Positions 1 to 5,330 of a DNA stretch of 14,600 nucleotides are shown piece after piece (the stretch's first letter is position 1; each line of letters starts with the position of its first letter). Location: positions 1-14,600 of the forward strand of contig CAKTKM010000023.1 in the NCBI GenBank assembly GCA_934569425.1, read 5' to 3'. The position numbers were made by a program, and so were the translations under genes. The DNA is from an uncultured Oscillospiraceae bacterium. Lineage in GTDB: Bacteria; Bacillota; Clostridia; Oscillospirales; Oscillospiraceae. The notes under the pieces are model-generated. The model was not told the origin of the DNA and searched no databases. It was given only the letters and a program-made list of their open reading frames with translations.

Positions 1-114
1 CCCCACAAGGGGCTGTTCGTCATCGGCGACGGCAGCGGCGTGACCCACTCCCTGTCCCACGCCAGCGCCAGCGGCATTTTTGTCGCCCGCTATCTGTCCG
101 AAAACGAGGCCTGA
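1..114 (+). CDS. FAD-dependent dehydrogenase (COG2509-like), C-terminal 37 residues
   Basis: Only the end of this gene is in the window, read in frame 1 and stopping with TGA at 112-114. The visible peptide has the pattern GLFVIGDGSGVTHSLSHASA followed by GIFVARYL. This is the closing FAD-binding segment of the uncharacterised FAD-dependent dehydrogenases related to COG2509, where the GDG motif contacts the FAD and the SxASASG stretch packs on it (family knowledge). The catalytic part and N-terminus lie upstream of position 1, so substrate and length cannot be judged. A terminator follows at once, so the gene ends its transcription unit and converges on the leftward gene that stops at 322. 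Other two-dinucleotide-binding flavoproteins share this tail, so the exact subfamily is less certain than the fold. Confidence 0.75.
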   Translation, partial: PHKGLFVIGDGSGVTHSLSHASASGIFVARYLSENEA

Positions 115-116
115 TA

Positions 117-148
117 CAAAAAAAGAGAGCCAGAAGGCTCTCTTTTTT
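117..148 (+). terminator. Intrinsic terminator of the FAD-dehydrogenase gene, probably bidirectional
   Basis: An 11-bp stem (121-131 with 136-146) encloses the loop AGAA and runs into T143-T148. It starts 7 nt after the stop codon. The A-run at 117-124 becomes a U-run on the other strand, so it could also stop leftward transcripts coming from the zinc-ribbon gene. Confidence 0.9.
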
Positions 149-186
149 CCGTCTGTCAAAAAGCTGTCCTGCGGCGCGAAGCCAAA

Positions 187-240
187 AGCTTCCCTGTGCA
201 AGGAAAGCGGTCGCGGCTTTGCCGCGTGGTGAGGGGGCTG
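187..240 (+). repeat. Candidate degenerate two-hairpin intergenic repeat, copy 1
   Basis: Two consecutive hairpins lie in the otherwise empty 149-321 gap. The first pairs 188-193 with 202-208 (one bulge) around a loop containing CTGTGCAAG. The second is a perfect 6-bp stem, CGCGGC (212-217) with GCCGCG (221-226), and a TTT loop. The same order of parts, CTGTGYAAG then GCGGC..CTTTGCCGC, recurs on the opposite strand at 7945-7984. That suggests a dispersed intergenic element. Membership of a known family is inference, and no target-site duplication is visible. Confidence 0.45.
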
Positions 241-321
241 CTTTACGAAAACGCCGCATGACCGCATTGTTCCGGCCTCCACGCTTTCGCAGCCCCTGTA
301 ATTGCAGGGCGGCGTTCTGCG

Positions 322-654
322 TCATTTCTTCTGATTGATCTCGTGCAGCAGGCGGATGATCTCGGAAAAGCCCAGCAGCAGCGTTCCCGCCACGAAGCCG
401 ATCACCCAATCGCGCAGCAAAAAAGATAGAGCGCCGGAATTGAGCGCGTGAAAAATTCCCGTTACCGCGGCAAAAAGATAAATCACCACTGCGCAGCCCT
501 TTAGCATTTGCGCCACCATATTTTTCCCCGGCATCACCTTTGAACGGTCTCCGGACACCGGTACATCCACCAGTGTTTTCTGGCAGCTGCTGCAAAGGCT
601 GTTTTTCGGGTCGTTATGTGTGCCGCACTGGGGACAGATCCGATAAGCGTCCAT
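322..654 (-). CDS. Small zinc-ribbon membrane protein of unknown function
   Basis: This is a 110-residue protein. The ATG at 654 is chosen because GGGAGG lies 7 nt upstream; the open frame runs further upstream, but that part overlaps the promoter. The N-terminus carries two CxxC knuckles (Cys7, Cys10, Cys21, Cys24), the zinc-ribbon pattern of the zinc_ribbon_2/DZR type. Two hydrophobic segments follow at about residues 52-72 and 80-100, and the protein ends in a charged HEINQKK tail. The likely topology is a cytosolic zinc ribbon on a two-helix membrane anchor (inference). The gene is monocistronic, with its own consensus promoter. Such proteins are common in Clostridia and mostly uncharacterised, so I assign no function. 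Confidence 0.85.
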   Translation of the reverse strand: MDAYRICPQCGTHNDPKNSLCSSCQKTLVDVPVSGDRSKVMPGKNMVAQMLKGCAVVIYLFAAVTGIFHALNSGALSFLLRDWVIGFVAGTLLLGFSEIIRLLHEINQKK

Positions 655-684
655 GGTGATTCCTCCCGATCCGTTGTTGGTTTC

Positions 685-713
685 AGTATAGCGGCGGGGG
701 AGGAGAATGTCAA
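685..713 (-). promoter_or_regulatory. Consensus sigma-A promoter of the zinc-ribbon gene
   Basis: On the minus strand a perfect TTGACA (713-708), a 17-nt spacer and TATACT (690-685) precede the gene. The predicted start near 678 leaves a leader of about 24 nt containing the GGGAGG ribosome binding site. This is the best match to the housekeeping consensus in the window. Confidence 0.88.
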
Positions 714-794
714 CAGCGGCGGTCGTTGTCCCTGCGGGGATCATCACAGGCACACGGGAGCATCGTGCGGACGGTTTGCCGCCTGCTCCGCGCG

Positions 795-823
795 AAAAAG
801 AGCGCCAAAAGGAGCTCTTTTTT
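795..823 (-). terminator. Intrinsic terminator of the Noc-like parB gene
   Basis: On the minus strand the stem (814-822 with 795-803) encloses a loop that can close further through GG/CC around AAAA. The U-run is the complement of A795-A799. It begins 2 nt past the parB stop codon and ends that unit. Confidence 0.85.
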
Positions 824-824
824 C

Positions 825-1646
825 TTATGCCTTTCGCGCCGCGGGCTGCTTGGGGATGCGGATGGTCAGCAGGATCTCGCTGTCCGTGTCCTGTCGTCCC
901 AGGTCGGCGTCCACGCCGCTTTGCCGCATGACCCGCAGGCTGCGGTCAATGCTGTTGAGAAACAGCCGCACATCCTTGATAATATAGCAGGCACGGGCGG
1001 AAGCGGCTCTTTCCGGCGGCTCCGTCAGGATCTGCTCAATATAGCGCTCTGTCTGTGCCACATTCCAGCCCCGCTGAACGATCACGGTCAGCGCCGCCGT
1101 GCGGGAGGTGTCGTCCGGCAGCCGCAGCAGCGCCCGGGCATGGCGTTCCGTCAGTCCGTTTTGCCGCAGCTGCTCCCGCACCGGCTCCCCCAGCCGCAGC
1201 AGCCGCAGCTTGTTGGCTACGGCGGACTGGGATTTTCCCAGCTTTTCCGCCGCCTGCTCCTGACTGAGCCCATAGCGGCCGATCAGGCGGGCAATGGCGG
1301 CGGCTTCCTCAAAGCAATCCAGATCGCGGCGCTGCAAATTTTCGATCAGCGCCAGCATGCCGGCGTCCTGCTCGTCTACCTTGGCCACCAGACAGGGAAC
1401 CTCCCGCAGTCCCGCCATACGGGCGGCGCGCATACGGCGTTCGCCCGCCACCAGCTGATAGCCGCTTCCTGCGCGCCGCACGGTCAGCGGCTGCAAAATG
1501 CCGTAGGCGCGGATGCTGTCGGCCAGCTCCCGCAGGGCGGCCTCGTCGAAGCAGCGCCGCGGCTGCTGTGGGTTGGGCGTCAATTGTGACAGGGATATGT
1601 ACTGTACGCGGCTGGACAGAAAATCACTTTTACGGCGGTTTTTCAT
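825..1646 (-). CDS. noc: ParB/Spo0J-family protein, Noc-like (nucleoid occlusion)
   Basis: This 273-residue protein has the ParB fold. Residues 15-105 form the N-terminal CTP-binding domain, with GERRMRAAR (68-76) and ENLQRRDL (102-109), the two conserved ParB boxes. A helix-turn-helix lies near 126-150 (GKSQSAVANKLRLL), followed by LTERHARALLRL. The NKLRLL and ERHARAL wording is closer to Bacillus Noc than to Spo0J (which has MGHGRTLL), so I favour a nucleoid-occlusion or Noc-like role: CTP-gated sliding on DNA at dispersed sites, blocking division over the chromosome (family knowledge). The ATG at 1646 follows AAAGGAG at good spacing. There is no parA/soj or rsmG neighbour; the gene sits alone behind divIC with its own terminator. 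A -10-like TACAAT (1673-1668) lacks a good -35. A second chromosomal ParB with another role remains possible. Confidence 0.85.
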   Translation of the reverse strand: MKNRRKSDFLSSRVQYISLSQLTPNPQQPRRCFDEAALRELADSIRAYGILQPLTVRRAGSGYQLVAGERRMRAARMAGLREVPCLVAKVDEQDAGMLALIENLQRRDLDCFEEAAAIARLIGRYGLSQEQAAEKLGKSQSAVANKLRLLRLGEPVREQLRQNGLTERHARALLRLPDDTSRTAALTVIVQRGWNVAQTERYIEQILTEPPERAASARACYIIKDVRLFLNSIDRSLRVMRQSGVDADLGRQDTDSEILLTIRIPKQPAARKA

Positions 1647-1781
1647 GGCGCTTCACTCCTTTCTCCCATTGTACGCCTTGCGCCCTGCGGATGACGGCGG
1701 TTTCTGTCGTTGCCGCGAAAAATATGCCGCCGGCAGAATTTCCGTGCCGCTCCCGTCCGACCCGGATGCCGCTCACTTCAT

Positions 1782-1812
1782 AAAAAACGGGACGGCGCCG
1801 CCGTCCCGTTTT
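1782..1812 (-). terminator. Strong terminator at the end of the yab-divIC block
   Basis: A 13-bp uninterrupted stem (1784-1796 with 1800-1812) with a 3-nt loop reaches into the divIC stop codon. The A-run 1782-1787 gives the U-run on the minus strand. It closes the long leftward gene block and isolates the Noc-like gene downstream. Confidence 0.92.
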
Positions 1813-2114
1813 CAATCATTCACATCGTAAAAGATCCGTTCGCCCTCTTCGGCAAGCCCCAGCAGATCCCGTGCCAGCGCCTTGATGAAGCTTTCGTCGT
1901 TTTTCTTGGCCAGATCTGAGCGCAGAGCGTCGTTTTCCTGCTGCTGCTCCTGCAGCTGCTGGGACAGAACAGACTCCTCTGTTCGCGCCACCTTCAGCTG
2001 GCTGTAGACCCGCACGATCTGTACCCCCAGCACCGCCGTCAGCAGGGCGATCACCAGCAGAACCACGGGACTGATCTTCTTTTTCGCTTTTTTTCGGCTC
2101 TTTCGTTCGGCCAT
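1812..2114 (-). CDS. divIC: Septum formation initiator DivIC (FtsB family)
   Basis: This 100-residue protein starts at the ATG at 2114, which has a strong AGGAGG with a 7-nt spacer. It has a basic cytoplasmic N-terminus (SRKKAKKK), one transmembrane helix at about 15-35, an extracellular coiled coil at about 38-70 rich in Q and E, and a C-terminal segment ending GERIFYDVND. This is the FtsB/DivIC layout at usual length. DivIC pairs with FtsL and FtsQ/DivIB in the divisome (family knowledge). The position after yabP-yabQ matches Bacillus. The oddity is that no stop codon separates it from yabQ, so the same codons are also the last 100 residues of a longer open frame. A -10-like TACAAT near 2188-2183, with a weak -35, could give divIC its own vegetative promoter inside yabQ. 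Confidence 0.9.
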   Translation of the reverse strand: MAERKSRKKAKKKISPVVLLVIALLTAVLGVQIVRVYSQLKVARTEESVLSQQLQEQQQENDALRSDLAKKNDESFIKALARDLLGLAEEGERIFYDVND

Positions 2115-2606
2115 TGCCTTGCCTCCTTCCTGCGGTTGAGACATATTTCGTATAGAACGGGAGCGCCAAGCCTCCACCCTTATTGTAGCGCACCTGCGGC
2201 AAAAAGAAAAGCCTTTTTTTGCCGCCGCCGCGGCTTTTTTCAGCTGCTGTGCCGCCCATATGACGGGACGCCGCAGCAATAGCCCCGTTTCCAGCAGCGC
2301 CGCCGCCCAGAAGTCCCATACCGGCCGCAGTAATGCCGACAGCAGAAGAAACCATGCCGCCGCTCCCAGCAGCACGCCGGTGATCATATAAAGCCGCAGC
2401 TCGCCGTCTCCCACCACCAGCGCCAGCCACAGCGCCCCCAGCCCGAGCAGCGTCACAAACAGCGCATCCAGAAGATGCGTCAGCCGCCGGTCGTGCCGAT
2501 CCATCAGTCGGGCGGCCCGCAGCACATCGTATACCAGCCCGGCGGCGGCGCCCAGCGCCACTGCCGCACCCAACTGCTGCAGCTGCACGGAGACATAGTT
2601 TTCCAT
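1812..2606 (-). CDS. yabQ: Spore cortex protein YabQ, open in frame through DivIC
   Basis: The ATG at 2606 overlaps the yabP stop by one base (TGATG), implying translational coupling. Residues 1-125 are YabQ-like: several hydrophobic helices (about 10-27, 45-66, 72-92, 96-112) with the family-typical GLVYDVLRAARL near 23-34. YabQ is a membrane protein of the forespore surface needed for cortex formation, made under sigma-E in Bacillus (family knowledge). After a lysine/alanine stretch (123-131) the frame does not stop. It continues through about 30 atypical residues into DivIC at residue 165, giving 264 residues in all. An A7 run lies at 2220-2214; a +1 shift there would end YabQ after 141 residues at TAA 2182-2180. 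Three readings are possible: a true fusion also read from the internal divIC start, ribosomal slippage, or a one-base assembly error. I consider the YabQ identity firm and its true C-terminus open. Confidence 0.8.
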   Translation of the reverse strand: MENYVSVQLQQLGAAVALGAAAGLVYDVLRAARLMDRHDRRLTHLLDALFVTLLGLGALWLALVVGDGELRLYMITGVLLGAAAWFLLLSALLRPVWDFWAAALLETGLLLRRPVIWAAQQLKKAAAAAKKGFSFCRRCATIRVEAWRSRSIRNMSQPQEGGKAMAERKSRKKAKKKISPVVLLVIALLTAVLGVQIVRVYSQLKVARTEESVLSQQLQEQQQENDALRSDLAKKNDESFIKALARDLLGLAEEGERIFYDVND

Positions 2607-2893
2607 CAGGCGAACAGCCGGCTGAACAGCCCCTCTCGCCGCGGCTGCTCCTCCTCATAGTTCACGCCGTCAATGTGGCCGTCTACATGCAGCTCGCCGC
2701 CATCCAGACTCAGCTTCCCGATGTGCAACTCTTCGCCGGTGATCACCAGTGTTCCCGCGCAGGTGGACATGACGATGCAGGTTTCATCGAACCGCTCCAC
2801 ATCCTCTACGCCGGATACGGTCAGCTTCTCCCGTCCTTCCAGCGTCAGCCGGTGGTACATGGCGCCGCTGCCGCCGTTTATATCGTATGCCAA
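2606..2893 (-). CDS. yabP: Sporulation protein YabP
   Basis: With the TTG start at 2893 this is a 95-residue YabP/YqfC-family protein. The family pattern is clear: REKLTVSGVEDVERFDE, then a TLVITGEELHIGKLSLDGGEL stretch (split here as TLVITGEELHI and KLSLDGGEL), ending in GLFSRLF. In Bacillus yabP is a sigma-E gene transcribed with yabQ. YabP is a small beta-rich protein whose loss is mild, and its exact function is unknown (family knowledge). The TTG is preferred because GGGAGG (2908-2903) lies 9 nt upstream. The next in-frame ATG at 2860 has no Shine-Dalgarno, and the TTG at 2914 lies upstream of that Shine-Dalgarno. The ribosome binding site is buried in a long hairpin, described separately. 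yabQ follows with a one-base overlap. Confidence 0.88.
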   Translation of the reverse strand: MAYDINGGSGAMYHRLTLEGREKLTVSGVEDVERFDETCIVMSTCAGTLVITGEELHIGKLSLDGGELHVDGHIDGVNYEEEQPRREGLFSRLFA

Positions 2894-2899
2894 ATCAAA

Positions 2900-2953
2900 C
2901 ACCCTCCCATACAATGCGTTATCGCATTATATGAGAGGGTGCCGCAGATTATA
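2900..2953 (-). promoter_or_regulatory. Sigma-E-like promoter and Shine-Dalgarno-sequestering hairpin of yabP
   Basis: On the minus strand positions 2941-2923 pair with 2918-2900 over 19 bp (two G-U wobbles) around the tetraloop AUAA. The 3' arm holds the yabP ribosome binding site GGGAGG (2908-2903). A promoter overlaps the 5' arm: ATA of a -35-like TTATAAT (2952-2950), 16 nt, then CATATAAT (2933-2926), close to the sigma-E form ATA-N16-CATA..AT. Its start point would fall near 2919, in the loop, so the resulting mRNA would lack the 5' arm. The -35 overlaps the rqcP stop codon. Confidence 0.65.
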
Positions 2954-3203
2954 ACGTCTTGTCCGTGGTCTCCCGGTACATGGCGGCCGCGTCGGCCTTT
3001 CCCACGTTGTCGGCCACCGAGACTACCTCCACCGACAGTGCCTTCTGTCCGAAGCGAATGGTGATCACATCGCCCACCTTCACGTCGTAGGAGGCTCGTG
3101 CCACCCGTCCGTTGACGCTGACCCGCTCGTTGTCGCAGGCCTCGTTGGCCACGGTGCGCCGCTTGATCAGGCGGCTGACCTTCAGGTATTTGTCCAGTCT
3201 CAT
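2949..3203 (-). CDS. rqcP: S4-domain RNA-binding protein RqcP (YabO)
   Basis: This 84-residue protein is almost entirely one S4 RNA-binding domain: MRLDKYLKVSRLIKRRTVA at the N-terminus, then RVSVNGRVARASYDVKVGD and an IRFG strand. Bacillus YabO/RqcP binds the 50S subunit with RqcH and peptidyl-tRNA, and moves the tRNA so that RqcH can add C-terminal alanine tails to stalled nascent chains during ribosome quality control (family knowledge). Its place between hup and yabP is the usual Clostridial one. The ATG at 3203 has AGGAG with a 7-nt spacer. That Shine-Dalgarno comes directly after the U-run of the hup terminator, so expression may depend on read-through from hup, as no promoter is evident in the 59-nt gap. 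Confidence 0.92.
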   Translation of the reverse strand: MRLDKYLKVSRLIKRRTVANEACDNERVSVNGRVARASYDVKVGDVITIRFGQKALSVEVVSVADNVGKADAAAMYRETTDKTL

Positions 3204-3214
3204 ACAGTGTCTCC

Positions 3215-3246
3215 TAAAAAAGAAAAGCGGCGCAGCCGCTTTTCTC
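3215..3246 (-). terminator. Terminator/attenuator between hup and rqcP
   Basis: An 11-bp perfect stem (3221-3231 with 3235-3245) with the loop GCA is followed on the minus strand by a run of six U (3221-3216). It lies 17 nt after the hup stop. The rqcP Shine-Dalgarno AGGAG begins as the U-run ends. It probably stops most hup transcripts and lets a fraction continue into rqcP. Confidence 0.85.
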
Positions 3247-3262
3247 TCGATACAGGGTGTGA

Positions 3263-3535
3263 TTACTTCACAGCGTCCTTCAGCGCCTTGCCGGCCTTGA
3301 AGGTGGGAACCTTGGAGGCGGCGATGGTGACGGGCTTGCCGGTGCGGGGATTCAGACCGGTACGCTCGGCGCGGTGCTTCACCTCAAAGGAGCCGAAGCC
3401 CACCAGCTGCACCTTCTCCTCGGCCTTCAGGCTCTCGGTGACGGCGGTCAGGGTGGCGTTGACGGCGGCCTCAGCGGCCTTCTTGGACAGGCCGGCCTTC
3501 TCGGCGACGGCGGAGATCAGTTCGGTTTTATTCAT
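3263..3535 (-). CDS. hup: DNA-binding protein HU
   Basis: At 90 residues this has the standard HU length and layout: an N-terminal helical dimerisation region ([19 protein letters not shown]), [21 protein letters not shown] with the signature leading into the beta-arm, the arm itself ([12 protein letters not shown]), and a C-terminal [11 protein letters not shown] helix. HU binds DNA non-specifically as a dimer, bends it and compacts the nucleoid (family knowledge). The start at 3535 follows TAGGAGG at 8 nt, a strong site that fits an abundant protein. Its codons are strongly biased to G/C-ending forms. It has its own promoter and terminator, so it is probably transcribed mainly alone although it lies between flippase and rqcP genes. 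IHF is less likely from context and sequence. Confidence 0.97.
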   Translation of the reverse strand: MNKTELISAVAEKAGLSKKAAEAAVNATLTAVTESLKAEEKVQLVGFGSFEVKHRAERTGLNPRTGKPVTIAASKVPTFKAGKALKDAVK

Positions 3536-3610
3536 GGTATTTCCTCCTAAAAATTTTCATTGGTAAACGAAATCCTAAAACGAAGCGTGTCGCATTAAGA
3601 ATCAAGTGGA

Positions 3611-3629
3611 TGCCCCGAAACACGGGGCA
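3611..3629 (-). other. 5'-terminal stem-loop of the hup leader
   Basis: A 7-bp stem (3611-3617 with 3623-3629) with a 5-nt loop starts within a few bases of the predicted transcription start. There is no U-run after it, so it is not a terminator. The position at the very 5' end, in a leader of about 95 nt, is typical of hairpins that protect abundant mRNAs from decay (inference). Confidence 0.5.
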
Positions 3630-3635
3630 ATAGAA

Positions 3636-3664
3636 AATTTACCATATTTGCGGTGTCATTGCAA
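3636..3664 (-). promoter_or_regulatory. Extended -10 promoter of hup
   Basis: On the minus strand TTGCAA (3664-3659), a 17-nt spacer and TAAATT (3641-3636) are preceded by TG in the extended -10 position (TGGTAAATT). It lies just past the flippase stop codon, so hup can be expressed apart from the upstream block. Confidence 0.7.
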
Positions 3665-3692
3665 CCCCTTTTCCGCAGAAAAGACAAAAAAA

Positions 3693-5270
3693 TCACCGCA
3701 GCCTCAGCTTTTTTGCCCATTTTTCCCCGATCCGCAGATGCCGGAGGTCCTCTGTTGTCACCGCGCCCAGTGCCAGTACCATCACGGCATATACCACCGC
3801 CGCCGCCGCGATGACGGCAGCCGTTGCCAGATTTCCGGACATGTGGCGCGAAAACAGATGGAAGCAGGGCCGCACCGCCAGCGCCATCACTGCCGCGCAC
3901 AGCGCCGGACGCCACAGGCAGCGGAAGAGATCGGTTCTGCCGCCGGTGCAGCGGTACACCGCGATCAGGTTCAGTACCACGATCAGCGCGTAGCTATACA
4001 GAGTTCCCACCGGCGCGCCGTGGATCCCCGTGGCAGGATCGGCCACCAGCAGATAGTTGGTAACGATCTTCAGGATGCCCCCGCAAAGAAGCGTCAGGAT
4101 CGGTATGCGTTCCCGCCCGTAGGCCTGCAGGATCCCGTTGGTGACCACCATCAGACATACGAGGATGCTGGCAATGCCCAGTACCGCAAGATGGGGCGCG
4201 GCGGCCGCCGCCGTTTCCGGCACGGCGGGATAGAGCAGCCGCAGGATCGGCAGCGCCAGCAGCGACAGTCCCGCCCCCATGGGCAGTGCCAGCAGCGCCG
4301 TCATCCGCAGCGCCGTGGCGGTCAGCCTTCCGGCGGCGGAGTCGTCGCGTGCCGCCCGTGCCTGTGTAATGGCGGGGATCAGAGACACCGACAGCGGATA
4401 GATGAATGACGGCGGCAGCACAAACAGCGTCATGCCGAAGGTGTACTGCCCGTACAGCTCCGCCGCGGCCTCTGCCGTCAGTCCCAGTCGTCCCTGCAGC
4501 GTTCCCAGTACCAGCGATTGATCCAGCAGCGTCATCAGGCTCATGGCGCCGCCGGCCACCGTGACGGGAACACCGATCTGCAGCAGCTGCCGCAGGGTGT
4601 CCGTCGTCGGCTCCATCGTGCCGCCGTGCCGCCGAGGGCAGCGCTTCAGCGCCCACAGCAGATAGCACAGCCCCAGCACCGTGCCGCAGGTGACGCCTGC
4701 AATGGCACCGGCGGCGCCGGTAGCGGCGTCCGCCCCCTGCCGCAGCAAAAAGCAGCACAGTCCCAGTCCCACCGCCAGCTTGCAGGCCGACTCGATGATC
4801 TGGCTGACGGCGGTGGGCGTCATATTGCCCAGCCCCTGCGTATAGCCCCGGATCGCGGAGGTAACGCATACGCACAGCACCGATGGCGCCAGCACGGCAA
4901 TGGCCTTGGCCGCCATGGGGTCATGGAGCGCCCCGGCCATGGCCGTGGGCAGGCACAGCATCAGCGCCGAGAAGAAAAGACCCAATCCCCCCAGCAGACC
5001 CAAGGCACAGCGAAACACCCGGCGGCTCTGATCATGCCGTCCCAGTGTCTCCGCCTGTGCCACCAGCCGGGAGGCTGCCAGCGGCAGCCCTGCCGTGGAC
5101 AGCATCAGCAGCAGGTTATACACGTTGTAGGCCGCGTAGAAATGCGCCATGCCCTGACTGTCCAGCAGGTTGCCCAGCGGGATCTTGTAGAGCGCTCCCA
5201 GCACCTTGGTGACCGCCACCGCGCCGGCCAGAATGGCCGCGCCGCTCAAAAAGCTCTGTCTGCGCTGCAA
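3693..5270 (-). CDS. yabM: SpoVB/YabM-type polysaccharide (lipid-linked) flippase
   Basis: This 525-residue polytopic protein has about 14 hydrophobic segments along its whole length. It opens with SFLSGAAILAGAVAVTKVLGA and LYKIPLGNLL, the start of MOP-superfamily polysaccharide biosynthesis proteins (SpoVB, YabM, YkvU; MurJ relatives). These flip lipid-linked saccharides across the cytoplasmic membrane, and SpoVB acts in spore cortex synthesis (family knowledge). The position before hup-rqcP-yabP matches Bacillus yabM, so I use that symbol; substrate and sporulation role are inferred. The TTG at 5270 is taken as the start because GGAGGAGG sits 7 nt upstream. The frame extends to 5324, but that part is a palindrome rather than protein-like sequence. 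The gene follows hemZ after 60 nt holding a 14-bp hairpin. The yabN (mazG) gene found after yabM in Bacillus is absent. Confidence 0.88.
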   Translation of the reverse strand: MQRRQSFLSGAAILAGAVAVTKVLGALYKIPLGNLLDSQGMAHFYAAYNVYNLLLMLSTAGLPLAASRLVAQAETLGRHDQSRRVFRCALGLLGGLGLFFSALMLCLPTAMAGALHDPMAAKAIAVLAPSVLCVCVTSAIRGYTQGLGNMTPTAVSQIIESACKLAVGLGLCCFLLRQGADAATGAAGAIAGVTCGTVLGLCYLLWALKRCPRRHGGTMEPTTDTLRQLLQIGVPVTVAGGAMSLMTLLDQSLVLGTLQGRLGLTAEAAAELYGQYTFGMTLFVLPPSFIYPLSVSLIPAITQARAARDDSAAGRLTATALRMTALLALPMGAGLSLLALPILRLLYPAVPETAAAAAPHLAVLGIASILVCLMVVTNGILQAYGRERIPILTLLCGGILKIVTNYLLVADPATGIHGAPVGTLYSYALIVVLNLIAVYRCTGGRTDLFRCLWRPALCAAVMALAVRPCFHLFSRHMSGNLATAAVIAAAAVVYAVMVLALGAVTTEDLRHLRIGEKWAKKLRLR

Positions 5271-5291
5271 GCTGTCACCTCCTCCGAGACG

Positions 5292-5322
5292 GATATTGCG
5301 CGGACGGCGTCCGCGCAATATC
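5292..5322 (-). repeat. Perfect 14-bp inverted repeat between hemZ and yabM
   Basis: Positions 5292-5305 pair with 5309-5322 without mismatch around a 3-nt loop (GATATTGCGCGGAC arm). On the minus strand the T-run comes before the stem, not after it, and none follows on the plus strand. It is therefore not a canonical terminator for either direction. It ends 6 nt before the flippase Shine-Dalgarno. A transcript-stability hairpin or a protein-binding palindrome are possible roles. Confidence 0.75.
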
Positions 5323-5330
5323 AAAAAGCG

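Noticed and set aside
20..595. Minus-strand open frame of 191 codons at the left edge
   Set aside because: It crosses the terminator at 117-148 and part of the zinc-ribbon gene in another frame; Arg-rich, with no start signal.
2183..2188. TACAAT as a dedicated divIC promoter inside yabQ
   Set aside because: No acceptable -35 at 16-18 nt, so it is mentioned only as a possibility and not listed as a feature.
1816..2658. Second minus-strand open frame across yabQ-divIC
   Set aside because: It is Gly/Arg/Ala-rich shadow sequence; the YabQ and DivIC features lie in the other frame.
3684..3692. U-run after the flippase stop as a terminator
   Set aside because: I could not find a convincing stem in front of it; the A/U pairing through the stop codon is too weak.
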